Source of the DNA: Schizophyllum amplum
Lineage: Eukaryota > Basidiomycota > Agaricomycetes > Agaricales > Schizophyllaceae
Direction of reading: 5' to 3'
Length of the DNA stretch: 64,000 bases
NCBI GenBank assembly: GCA_007026445.1
Contig: VDMD01000046.1
Location: 1-64,000 of the forward strand
In this document: positions 1 to 10,325 of the stretch, one piece after another
Numbering within the stretch: position 1 is the first letter of the stretch
Layout: every line of letters begins with the position of its first letter
Translations under genes and position numbers: made by a program
The notes under the pieces: generated by a model
The model's input: the letters and a program-made list of their open reading frames with translations, nothing else
Database searches by the model: none
What the model was told of the DNA's origin: nothing

Positions 1-240
1 GTCTGGAAGTTCATACTCTCCCCCAACATCCATGAGACCCCCTCCTGTCCTCCTGATCAGAAGGAGTACACCGTCGAACCCGGCGACAGCTGCTACCAAA
101 TATCTATCGCGCATGGTATACCTCTCGACAAGTTCTTCGAGCTCAACCCCAAAGTCAAATGCGACCTTTTACTGCCTGGTTCTTCTGTATGTCTTCCCCG
201 CGCAAGAGCTGTACCCGCCCCCACGTCGTCGTCTGCTTGA
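1..240 (+). CDS. LysM domain protein, 3' terminal part
   Basis: Frame 1 is open from the first base to a TGA at 238-240, giving the last 79 residues of a protein that starts outside the window. A LysM module is readable: EYTVEPGDSCYQISIAHGIP followed by a LNP motif and a closing SVCLP. The YTVxxGDxCxxI opening and the LNP turn are typical of fungal LysM, with Cys residues as in secreted fungal versions. LysM domains bind chitin or related N-acetylglucosamine polymers; in fungi they occur in secreted effectors and in chitinases. Which type this is cannot be told because the N-terminus is missing. The protein ends about 25 residues after the module in a Pro/Ser tail. The last exon is uninterrupted here. 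Confidence 0.75.
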   Translation, partial: VWKFILSPNIHETPSCPPDQKEYTVEPGDSCYQISIAHGIPLDKFFELNPKVKCDLLLPGSSVCLPRARAVPAPTSSSA

Positions 241-552
241 TCGCGCGTGTCGATGCAGAGCTCATTATTTATCTTACCACTAAGTATTACCACAAGGACT
301 ACAGTTATCGGTGGCTTTGCTATCATCCTAATCGTGTAATATATGTTGAACGTTGAACAGTCACTACTACACTCATTCATTGGTGTTCACGACGTTGCGC
401 CGACTCAGGCGTGAACTCAGCTGGCGCTTTCAAGTCTCGAACCGATGGGTGCACAGCCGCATCCGTCCGTGATCCGGTGATGTCAATCGGGACGGCCGCT
501 GACGTCGTCGCTTTTTCCCGCCAAGTGGCGTGTTTCTGCTCCTATAAGGCCG

Positions 553-561
553 CATATAAAG
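553..561 (+). promoter_or_regulatory. TATA box candidate for the MARVEL gene
   Basis: The sequence CATATAAAG lies about 170 nt upstream of the ATG at 729. Another TATA-like stretch is at 641-648. The 241-728 interval otherwise holds no gene I can support and is read as the LysM 3' flank plus the MARVEL promoter. Confidence 0.35.
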
Positions 562-728
562 CTACGCGCTTCATTGTCCTCTTTCTTACTACCCCCCACC
601 ACCCGCCGTCGTCAAACCACCTTTGTACGCGTTTTTCTCTCTTTATACGCGTAACGGCGCGTTGACGAAGCTGCAGGACACAACGAACGAACGATCTCAC
701 CACCAATATCGATTTGACGAACTCCATC

Positions 729-1433
729 ATGACTATTGACTCTCATGTTCGCAGGGGCCATCCCAGTGCGTTGTTTTCTGCTCCTCGCTCATTTCGAGAC
801 TGACGATATGCGCAGTCACGTTTGGCCTGATGGCCTTCTTCGGTATCATCACGGTGAGCGACATCCCTCCTTGTCGATCCTCTTGCTCACATCCATTTCC
901 TTTCTTCTAGCTCGCCATCTCAGCCTGGCTCGTCTCACGCTTCAATTTGTACCACAACTACCGCAACACCTCCGAGCGCGATCGCGTTCGCTTCGTCTTG
1001 TTCTGCTCATGCTGGACCGTCGTATTCTCGATCCTATATGCTGTCCTCTTCTGGACATTCACCTCCTCCATCCTCACGAGCGTGCTGTCGCACATTGTAT
1101 TGTGCGTAATCTATTATGTTGACTCACATACATTCTCATATTTTTGTAGCTTGGCGTTCACATGGGTTATGTGGACCGCCGCCGCCGCGGCGGTCACGGA
1201 AATGCTCGGAGGTGGTCTTAACTGCAGCACGCAATCCTTCTTCGTTTACTGTGGGCAGCTCAACGCGCTCGAAGCGTTCTGCTGGATTATGTGGTGAGTT
1301 CGATTGCGTCTATTCCGAATACTACTGAGTATCTTGCAGGATCTTGGTGACGTTCGCGACCCTTGTAGTTCTCATCCGAGGCATTCTCGCCGCAAGACGC
1401 GGCGATGGATACAGAGGCACCTTAGTTGCTTGA
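729..1433 (+). CDS. MARVEL domain four-helix membrane protein
   Basis: Five exons (729-765, 816-853, 911-1101, 1150-1293, 1340-1433) join in frame to 504 nt, 167 aa. The N-terminus carries HVRRGHP just before the first membrane span (FGLMAFFGIITLAISAWLV). Three more hydrophobic segments follow around residues 55-75, 82-103 and 130-150. The stretch CGQLNALEAFCWIMW before helix 4 and the ending RGDGYRGTLVA are typical of basidiomycete MARVEL proteins. MARVEL proteins sit in membrane-apposition or vesicle membranes; no enzymatic activity is expected. All introns are GT-AG, 46-57 nt. Intron 3 uses the donor at 1102, which keeps the reading frame and gives a continuous third helix. Product class is fairly sure; specific role unknown. 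Confidence 0.75.
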
Positions 1434-1668
1434 ACGGTTCGCTGATCCCTCCGTCTTCTCCCATAGCCACTGTCCCTCAGATTTACATACCGTGTCACTA
1501 TCGTGTTCAGTGGATTCTATGTACCGCAGTTGATTCTATGTACCGCAGTTGATAACCAGACGTCTTGTTGAATGTACATTATAGGCTACATCGCTCTTTC
1601 GTGTCAGAATCGACAGTTGAAAAGCCATTCACAACTATCAAGAAGCAAATTGATGTATTTCAGTACAA

Positions 1669-2426
1669 TTACCCCTCCAGGCTAAGCCTCTCCACCAGAC
1701 CCTCCAGGTGCACTTCTCCACCTTGCAGCAGCCGTGAAACCGCCTCGACAATCGCGTTGGCTTCCTTCTGTATCTGCTCATAGCTGGCAAGCCCACATGA
1801 ACCACTCTCGAGGTGATGAACCAGCGCGGACGTGAGCGCAAACTCTGCCGCGCACGCAGGGCAACGCAGCTCCGCCTCGTCGTGCGCGGCCGACGCTAGG
1901 TGATGATCAAGCGCTAGCAGGGTTCGGAACGCCTTCGGGCACTTTTCGCACTGGTAGGTCGTTCCGTTCCAGCTGCTGGGCTGGGCGGCCGCCTCGATGA
2001 GCTTGAGCGGCGAAGGCGCGGCGTAGACCCCGGGCGTCGGGCGAATGGCGACTTGGGCGGCGGTAGGCAGCGCCTGGGCGGCGGCGATGATGTGGAACCT
2101 GGAGACGCCCGGGTGGAAGCCCGATTCGAGGTGCTGGGTCAGAGCAGATGGGGTTTTGAACTTTCGGCGCCCGACGCAGAGCAGACAGTTCCATTTGCGT
2201 GGCTCGTGGACACGAGACGCTTTATGCTGTGGGGCGAAGATGGTGAGCGACAGTTCCTCTGACGCTGAGTAGTATAGCTCACCAGCTCCAGCGCTCGCTC
2301 GCTGGCCTGTGCGGACAGGCATATTCCGCATAGAAAATGTTTGTACTGAACGTTGTGCGTCTTCAGCTGGTCTAGGGATGAGAATCTGGTGACACAGTCG
2401 ACGCATTCGAAGGTGAGGGCGGACAT
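1669..2426 (-). CDS. C2H2 zinc-finger protein with five fingers
   Basis: Two exons (2283-2426, 1669-2226) give 233 aa with a GT-AG intron of 56 nt. Five CxxC...HxxxxxH units are visible: CVDC...HNVQYKH, CGIC...HKASRVH, CLLC...HLESGFH, CEKC...HLASAAH and CPAC...HLESGSC, the last ending in Cys instead of His. Zinc-binding fingers with long x5 His spacing are common in uncharacterised basidiomycete proteins that may bind nucleic acid. The intron falls inside finger 2, so an unspliced message would lose it. The start at 2426 is preferred over an upstream in-frame ATG at 2468 because a TATA element lies at 2471-2480, too close for the latter to be in the transcript. A short helical tail (EANAIVEAVSRLL) ends the protein. 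Nuclear location and target are inference. Confidence 0.7.
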
Positions 2427-2470
2427 GGCGGACAGTGATGTATCGGATGGTCTCTCTGCATGAGCCACCC

Positions 2471-2480
2471 CTTATAAAAG
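2471..2480 (-). promoter_or_regulatory. TATA box of the zinc-finger gene
   Basis: CTTTTATAAG on the minus strand lies 45-54 nt upstream of the ATG at 2426. The spacer 2427-2854 holds nothing else I can call except two GTAGGCGCC motifs near 2601-2632. Confidence 0.5.
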
Positions 2481-2854
2481 GATGAGTGACGACAGATGGA
2501 ACGTTTTACGCCTCGCTAGAAGGTCGAGGCGTGGGCTTCTAATAGGGCTTGAGCATATCTTCATTCAGTAGCTCCAAGGCGGGTTTTGAGATGCCCACAA
2601 GTAGGCGCCGGGTCGCAGTCGGTAGGCGCCCAGAACTACTGATCACTTGAGTGGCCACGCATCGTCTGCGACGTGACAAAGTAGAATTTCGATTGACAGC
2701 AAGCTAGGACAGCAGAAAGCATTGGCGAGATAAGCACTGGAAGAAGGTATGATCTGAGCAACGGAGTTGGCCTTCCCAGTTACAGCAGCGTTGGGTGCAA
2801 ACTCCTGGGAGCAGATACGATGACAGGAAGCGGGGAACTGAGCGAGCCTTTGGG

Positions 2855-4054
2855 TCATCCGTCATCGTCGTCGAAGATGGCGGGATATAGAACGTGAGCA
2901 CTCCTCCGGTAGTTGCGACGTCGCCGATGTAGACGTAGAGAATCAAGCAGTGGTTCTGGCATACACCTGAAGGCGCAATGAACATAAAGGAACAAAGAAC
3001 GCGATGACCTACTCACATGCCATAGTGGTACTGGACACTACATGCGCGTGTAGAAATTTTAGGAAGCTCTTGATGTTCACGAAGACGGTGTAGTAGTGGT
3101 CGGGATCGCGCTCGACAGCAGACTCATCCTGCGTAGCAGCCTCCGCGCGTGCTGTATTCTTGATTAGATATGAAGACAATCAGGATAAATACGGCACGTA
3201 CGCATTTTGGGATTTATGCAGTTCTTCCATACCGTGTCGACGCTGACATCGTCGGTGTTGATGGCGAGTTGCAGGCAGCTGTTACCGTTGGCCTTGATGG
3301 CGAGAACGTCCGACATGATGCGCATGCGTTCGACCACTGTGCGTAGCTTCTGCAGCGGAGGAAAGAGGATGTGAACCTGCGTGGACGAGTGGTGTCAGCC
3401 ATTATGATCCTGCTCGCCGAGATAGAGGCCAAGACACGTTTACACTCACATCAGGTTCGGGGCATAGAGGTTCCTGAAGCCTTTCAACGTCCTGCGGTTC
3501 AGCACGTCAATGCGCACGTCGTGCGCGATGCGGACGCGTTGGCCGACGCGCGAGAGGCCGCTGATCTCGAAGCTGAGTACGGCCTGCTCGGTCTTCTTGG
3601 CCAGCTTGACGATGATGTCGTCGGACTCATGTGCGCTGCATGACCGAAGCGCAGCGAGGAGAGCATCGGAGGCGAGAGCCAGGGTGATTTCGTTCCTGCA
3701 TTGGACTGTATGCGGTAGGAGGTGAAGATAGTATCGACTTTGATTTGGCTGAGGGTGCGGGACGAGGTTTGTCAGGACATGCAGGTCATGCGGGAGTTGA
3801 ATATGTGGATATGAAGGAGTAGATGAAGGACTGTACGTACGACCAAACTTGAATGCCGCCTTCATTCGCGTCGTGGTTGCAGATGATGTGCATAGTTTCC
3901 TCGGTGAACTTGATGATGCATTTCTTCTGTAGCTTTTCGACGGACTGAATGAGCCTAGAGTAGTTTATAAGTGTCAGTGGGTTCGAGTGGGCTCTCATGG
4001 CCGTTCCTCACGGAAGAACAAGGAGACATTTTCGACGGTGGCCCGGAAGCGCAT
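2855..4054 (-). CDS. HUS1: HUS1 checkpoint clamp subunit (9-1-1 complex), with apparent frameshifts
   Basis: Hus1 forms the Rad9-Hus1-Rad1 ring loaded at DNA damage. The conserved start MRFRATVENVSLFFR at 4054 is followed in pieces by LIQSVEKLQKKCIIKF, ICNHDANEGG, VWSQIKVDTIFTSYRIQSNA, NEITLALASDALLAALRS, VHILFPPLQKLRTVVERM and a C-terminal NHCLILYVYIGD ... GGVLTFYIP. The order and spacing match fission yeast and human Hus1. Six introns are readable. The frame fails at four points: near 4011 (intron 1 junction one base short), near 3695, near 3460 and near 2883. Each would be restored by one more G/C in a short homopolymer, and the last would give the usual short acidic C-terminus ending at 2855. 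Either the assembly has indel errors or this copy is decaying. Family assignment is firm; intactness is open. Confidence 0.7.
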
Positions 4055-5154
4055 GACGGCAAGAGCCGAGGCGGACCGATTTCGGCTCCGAAAACACGAA
4101 CATGAACGCGACTTTCCCACGCTGATTGAACGTTATTCTGTAGAGCGACGCTATGTCGTCGACGCTTTTGTAAACCTCTGCTGACTTTGTAGCTGCATTG
4201 CTACGCTGTCCTATCAGGCTTCTCAAAATGGAATCAGCTCGGGTAGCAATAGTACGCGCTTCTGACTCAAGCCACCTGATTTGCGCAGCGGTCCTTAATA
4301 TCGCTAGTGGTTGTTTCTGGAGAGGCTGACCAGTCCAGTCCAGTCCAGTCCAGTCCAGCTCCCAGTGATCTTCATGTATCTCCAAGACCTCTATTGTCTC
4401 TGGCTTCCGACGTGCTAGCCCTTTTCTGGCCGTGACATTCACATCGTTAATTCGGGCCTCCGTTGCCTCCAGCCCCGCCCGTTTGCTAGTGGACGCTGGA
4501 TTTACGACATGGAAGCTGTGATTCCCCACCATCGAGGCGCTCCAGGCTTCTTTTGTTTAGCAGCCAAGCCGCTCGACCTGAAAGTACTGTTACGACTTCA
4601 GTTTGCCATTTGGACGGATGATATGGAGTCTCTTATGAAGCAGCCTTTTGATGTAAGCAGAGTCATTAGTAGGACGGTGCTGCCACATGCTTAGTCGTAT
4701 GCATCCAACGGGGCGACCCAAGACGCACTCCATGATTGTGCGCGGCCGCAATATGCCAGCATTGAGCGGCGATGGCCTAAAAAGGCAACAAAAACAACTC
4801 AAATCAGAACGTCGAGTCGTCGACGACAACATCGAACTTATTGTCACTCTTTCTTCCTGCCATCGTGAGCTCGGAAAAGTTGACGCTCGCGCGGAAGTCG
4901 CCCGACCGGGCAACAGTCAAACGACGGACGTACCAAATTTTCGGGCGCCTCGAGGCCGTTGGGAACGTGGCCCTGGATCAGCACGCCGTCAACCTGCAGT
5001 TCAGCACGCTTTCTTCGCCCTTTTTCCCTCGTGTCGTTGGTCGCCGTAACAGCTTCAGGCGCCAACAGCTGTCCTGAGCTCTCATTTGCGGTTCAAGAAC
5101 GTAGAGTTTAGCTGGAGGCTGATTACCCGCGCTCGCAACATCGACGCCGCCAAC
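4055..5154. other. Divergent intergenic region between HUS1 and the PX kinase
   Basis: Shared upstream region. A tandem CAGTC repeat of about 5.5 units lies at 4331-4358. Open frames on the minus strand at 4008-4532 and around 4845-5158 show no recognisable domain and no consistent splicing, so no gene is called. Confidence 0.4.
4331..4358. repeat. (CAGTC)n microsatellite
   Basis: About five and a half perfect copies of the pentamer CAGTC in the HUS1 upstream region. Confidence 0.9.
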
Positions 5155-8100
5155 ATGCCCACCCGACAGCCATCCACGAAGCGGGTCCCGATCCGCATTG
5201 ACCCAGATGCGCCCTGGAGCGTGAGCGTTGCCGAGACACCCAACGATGCGGCGGCATACAGTATATACGTCAAGAGTGCGTAGCGACCACCACGTTCATG
5301 CACCCTGACACTGACCGCCACCCAAAGCGCCCACACATAACCTCACACTCACTCGCACCGCGATGGAGATTGTCGAGCTCGACACCAAGCTCCGCGAGGG
5401 TCATCCAGGCCTCAAGTTGCCTCCCCTCCCGCTCGATCCGTCCAAGATACCCGCGCCTCCGAAGCGCAAGTCAACCTTCCTTAACACCCTCTCGCGCCTC
5501 GCCTCTCCCGCGACGAACCGGACCAGGCGCTCCCAGAACGCCAGCACCGTCGCCTCCACCGCCGCTTCCAACGTCGCCAGCCCGCTCGCATCCCCGAGCG
5601 CCGAGCCAACAGACCCGTTTCTCGCCTTCTCCCCGACCAACCAGAACGGGCCTGGCGTCACCGCGGCCCCATCCACGCTGAGCACCGGTCTCGCCTCGTA
5701 TCTCACCACGATCTCGAACGTGCCCGACATGCGCCAGGCGCGCCCGTGGAAGCGCTTCATCCGTGTCCGCATGGACGACTTGGAGAGCGTGCGTGTCCGA
5801 GCGCGCCATTAAACGTGTCCGGTCGGATCTTGCAGCCCATGGGACGATGAAAGACAAGAAGCCCTCTGTCTCCGCGCCTTCCGACCGTCGTCGCCCGAGC
5901 ATCGCAAGCAGCAAGCGCACGAACGGCCAGGATGCCGAAGCCGACAGCGAGGACGACATTGAAGAGATGAGCATTCACGTCGAGGAGCGAGAGGCCGATA
6001 TACAGGAGGAAGCCGAGCACGAAGTAACCGACGCTTCCGCATCTCCCGGCGTGCCGTCGGCGTCGGTTGACGATGCCGTCAAGAGTCAGGCTAGCGTCAA
6101 GGATGCGATCAGTACTGAAGATGAATCCGCTTCCGCCTCGCCCGCTCCTCCACCCAAGCAGGAGCCGGCGGAGTTGACACCGCTCCCGCCGTCGCCGACA
6201 CCCGAGGCCGCAGTCCTTCATCCCGTCCCGAAGAAGGCGGAGGCGGGCGACACGGCTGCCGGTGAAGAGGACGCTGCTGCGACGCCGACTGCCGAGAACA
6301 GCCCGCTCTCCCGCATCCGCCGCGCGAAATCAGCCGACCCTGACCAACGCATGTCCCGCGCATTCGGTGATGACACCGCGTCTTCCGTCACTGGCGACGA
6401 ATCTGCCACCGGGGATGAAGAGTCGACGCATCGCAAGCCGCGTAAGAAACGTGGGCTCTCCGTCGATCCACGCAAGGACAAGAAGTCGTCGCGCAAGGTC
6501 ACGATCGACGACTACGAGATGATGCGTGTGCTGGGCAAGGGCTGCGCAGGCAAGGTTCTGCTCGTGCGCGACAAGAAGACGACGGGCCTGTACGCGCTCA
6601 AGGCGATTACGAAGCGTCATGTCCTGGCCCATCAGGAACTTCAGCACACGCTCACGGAGCAAGCCGTCCTTGCGCGCATGGCAGCACAATCGAAGGATCC
6701 CTTCGTCGTCAAACTTCACCAGAGCTTCCACGACAAAGACAACTTGTTCCTAGTCATGGTGCGTCTTTGACATGTTGGTCATGTATTCGGCGCTGATCTA
6801 TCATTTAGGATTTCCACCCTGGTGGCGATCTTGCAACCCAACTCGCTCGCTGGGGTCGTCTCGGCCGTGACCGCGCTCGCTTCTATGCTGCAGAGATTGT
6901 CGAGGGTGTCGAAGGCTTGCACGCCGCTGGCGTCATCTACCGTGATCTCAAGCCGGAAAACATCCTCATTGGTGGCGACGGCCACATAGTCTTGACGGAC
7001 TTCGGTCTCTCGAAAGAGTTCCCCAAGCGTCGAACGTTGACGACGGCCCCATCTACTCCCAATGGCACACGCGGCGAGTTTATACCGCCCGCGTCACCGC
7101 CATGGACGAAGGGCGAGAAGGAATTGTCGTGGGCACCCGGCGCTGGCCAGCAAGAGACGACCACGACGTTTTGCGGGACGGCCGAATACCTGGCGCCGGA
7201 GGTCATTCAAGGTCTGCCTTACAGCTACGAAGTGGACTGGTGGAGCTTTGGTACGATGCTGTACGAAATGTTGACGGGTATCGTGAGTCACGTCTTCGTA
7301 ACATGCGTGCTGTGCTTATGTGTGCGCAGACGCCTTTCTGGGCCAACAATCACTCGGACATGTATGTCCGCGTGCTGCAGGATGAATTGCAGTTCCCAGA
7401 CGACAAAGCCATAGACCACGACACGAAGAGCTTGATTCGCGGGGTGCGTAAAATCACAGGATACTTATGACCGTGCTTCTAACATGCCTATAGCTCCTGC
7501 AAAGAAATCCCGTCCTGCGGTTGTGTGAGCCCAGGATCAAGCGGCACCCTTACTTCTCCATGATAGACTGGGCGCATGTATACTACAAGCGCTACATTCG
7601 TAAGTGCCGGTCCATTTTATGGTGGTTACGTGCTCAGGCTCTTCTTGACAGCTCCTTATATTCCTCCTATCGACCCGTCCAACGCGAGTGACACGCAGAA
7701 CTTCGATGACACTTTCTTGGACATGGAGCCGGTCTTGGACGAGTATGTCGATGAGCAGGAGACGGACCAGGAGCACAGCACAGATGCTGAGCGTACCGAC
7801 GACGAGAGCGCCAACGACACTCCTTCTCAGTCACGTTCGTCGTCATCTGTGCGTCCGGCCTCTACTACGGACGTCGACGAGACTGTCGATGTCTTCGACG
7901 GATACTCTTTCAAGGGTCGTCATTCTGTCCTTCTGGACGATGATGTTGAGGAGGACGAGGAGGAGGAGAGCGAAGAGGATCACGAAGGAGAGGAAGATGA
8001 AGAGGAGGAGTTGGATGAGGCGTTGAAGAAGCTCAAGGAGGAGAAGCAAACCGATGTGGAAGCGCGGGTGGCGGACGAAGCCGAAGAACCCAAAACGCCG

Positions 8101-9114
8101 GAAGCGCGCCCTACTACTGCTGTCGAGCCCGTGCCGGATCTCGGCGTGGAGGTGCAGGCGGAAGCTGCAAAGCCTTCGGAGGCACAGGAGAAGCCCACTT
8201 CGCCGGTCGAGCCAGCTCGTCCGCAACCGGAAGCGACTACGGCGGAGCCCGAAGCAAAGCCGAGGACGAGCAAGGACGTCCCTGCTCCCGTTCTACCGGA
8301 GAAGGACGGGAAGCATGCCAAGACGGCGCGGGTCACGACGAAGGCGGAGACTCAGAAGCGCCAGTCGAGCTATCGCGGCACGGCCACTCGCTCTCGGCGC
8401 GAGCGCTCGGGCATTCCGGCGCTGGACAAGAACCTACCGGACGACTACGACGAGGGCGAGACGACCGAGCGCGACGAAGAAGACGACGACTGGGACTTTG
8501 TCGAGGCGGTCGATGGTGAGGATCGCAATGGCGCGAAGGGAACAAGCCTTTTCGCCCGTGGCGTCGTCGACCGCTACCGCCTCAAGGTCTTCCGCAAGGC
8601 CTCCACGCCGTCGCAACGGCCCAACGGGACGAACTCGCGCTCGGTGTCGGGCATGTCGCAACAGTCGGACGTGACCACGCCCCCTTCTGACGGTGGCGGC
8701 TCACCAAGCCCGTCTCAACGGAGCCGTGGGCGTGCACCGCTGTCGTTCCGGAAGGGTACGAAGCAGTTCCTGAAGCCCAAAGTACCGCCCCCATCTGCGT
8801 ACTCGACGCGCTCAAGTGTGACTTCGCGGTCCGCCCTTGCCCAGTCGAACTCGGGTGCGTCGACAGTGTCCAGCCTAGGTGCCTTGACACCATCCCCGTC
8901 GGGCACGCTACCAGAAGCGCCGTCGCTCAAGTCGAAGGAGTCCGCGATGAGCGTCGGCGACAATAGCATGTCCTCTGATGGCGGTGCGGAGACGGACGTT
9001 CGTGAGGAACGGGACAGGGACCCGCACAAGACGAAAAAGCTTAAGAAGTACAAGGAGGGCGCGGAGAAGATGTTCTCATTGTTCTCGTCGCCACGCCAAG
9101 GGCCGGCGCCTTGA
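5155..9114 (+). CDS. PX domain-containing AGC-family Ser/Thr protein kinase
   Basis: Six exons: 5155-5275, 5328-6758, 6809-7282, 7330-7443, 7494-7599, 7652-9114. They sum to 3709 nt, one more than a multiple of three, matching a suspected extra C at 5797-5798. There the frame should read DDLESVRVERAIKRVRSDL but runs to a stop. With one base fewer the protein is about 1235 aa. The N-terminal PX-like domain (about residues 15-170, split by a Ser-rich insert) shows YSIYVKTPTHNLTLTRT, ELDTKLREGHPGLKLPPLP and WKRFIRV. The kinase domain carries LGKGCAGKV, ALKAI, YRDLKPENI, DFGLSKEF, GTAEYLAPEV and DWWSFG. An insert of about 50 residues separates DFG from the CGTAEY activation segment. A long acidic and Ser/Pro-rich tail follows. 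PX domains bind phosphoinositides, so recruitment to endomembranes is likely. The kinase family is clear; the substrate is unknown. Confidence 0.8.
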
Positions 9115-10155
9115 TACAATCCCTTCTGTGCTCGTCATGTCGGACGCTCGCTCTTCTGCTTTACGCCGCTTTCCACCTTCCGAACTACCTATATATAATG
9201 TATGCATCTCATCATCGTTATCCTATGTCCTTGCGGCCCGCCGCAGCAGACAATGCCTCCCCTTATTCGTGCTGTTAGAGAACAGGCGCACACTCTTTCT
9301 AACGTATTCGTCTCGCCTGCCTTCGTCTGCATATGATACATACCATCATCATCATAGCCTACTTACGATAACGCCCACTAGGAATCTTGGTTGGTCTCTG
9401 CTGGCTCTTGAACCTGTTTTCGCTCGCTCGTTTTCACCTTTAGATTTGCTGGTCGTCACTGCTGTAGGAATAATACAAGAAGTCAGCTCAGTCAGAGGCG
9501 GTTATGGCATGTGAAGCTTCAAGCTTCAAGCTTCACCAAGAGATACCAAAGTGGATGGGACACGCTACGTGGCGCTCTACTACTACTAGCGCTCTACATC
9601 AAAAACCTTCCTAATCTCGCCAGCATGATAGTTTGTGTTCCAGAGGAATGTATACTACTCGCACGGGTGAAGGGTCGTGTGACGTACAATGCCAATCGCG
9701 TGATTGAGACGTGACGCAGCACTTTCCTGGCACTTTCGCTGCCAGTGCCAACGTCCACGACGTCAGGAAACCCGCGCAGGCGAAAGGAGGCGAGCTCACT
9801 GAACTTCTACGATACCTCCTATGTATGTCACTCGAATTGTCTGCTATAGCGTGCAAATAGCGTGCCTCATGTATGTCGCCTCAGATCGCGATTGATCCAC
9901 TCTTCAGCCCAAGATGGAACAATGAACATAACATGCCTTTCTTGGGAGGTTTTGCCTTATACGGCCTGAATGGGCGTTCGCTATTGCTTTAAAAGCTTCA
10001 AGGTCCCCATACAAGACATCAAGCCAATCTATCTTCCCTCAACGCCCTACGACAGCGCCCAGGTAGGCGCCGAGCAGCAGTACATCTTGTCACACTTCAG
10101 GTGAGCTCTCAGCTCAGTCTTGCCAGCCTTCGCTGAAGGTTCTCATAAATCCAGG
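9115..10155. other. Intergenic region with short tandem repeat
   Basis: No gene supported. Three overlapping AAGCTTC units lie at about 9513-9534. A good GT-AG intron-like segment (about 10101-10154) immediately precedes an ATG at 10156 and may be a 5' UTR intron of the F-box gene downstream. Confidence 0.4.
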
Positions 10156-10325
10156 ATGAGTATTCATCGCGGCTGGCACGAACAGCAAGAATTTGACTGC
10201 ACCGCATTTGACTATGATGCTGGTTAGTCTGAAGGCTCAGTACTCAGTAGCGAGACAACGCTGACCGCGAGCATAAGGCCGACCCGTTATTCCTTCGCGA
10301 CCTCGCAATCCGCTTGGAAAAATAC

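Noticed and set aside
4008..4532. 174-codon open frame on the minus strand upstream of HUS1
   Set aside because: It runs through the CAGTC microsatellite and overlaps the HUS1 first exon in another frame. No domain or codon pattern supports it.
4845..5158. Possible small divergent gene on the minus strand, including ELQVDGVLIQGHVPNGLEA
   Set aside because: The peptide looks somewhat protein-like, but it needs a frame change at its start, has no good splice acceptor to an end, and overlaps the kinase start codon.
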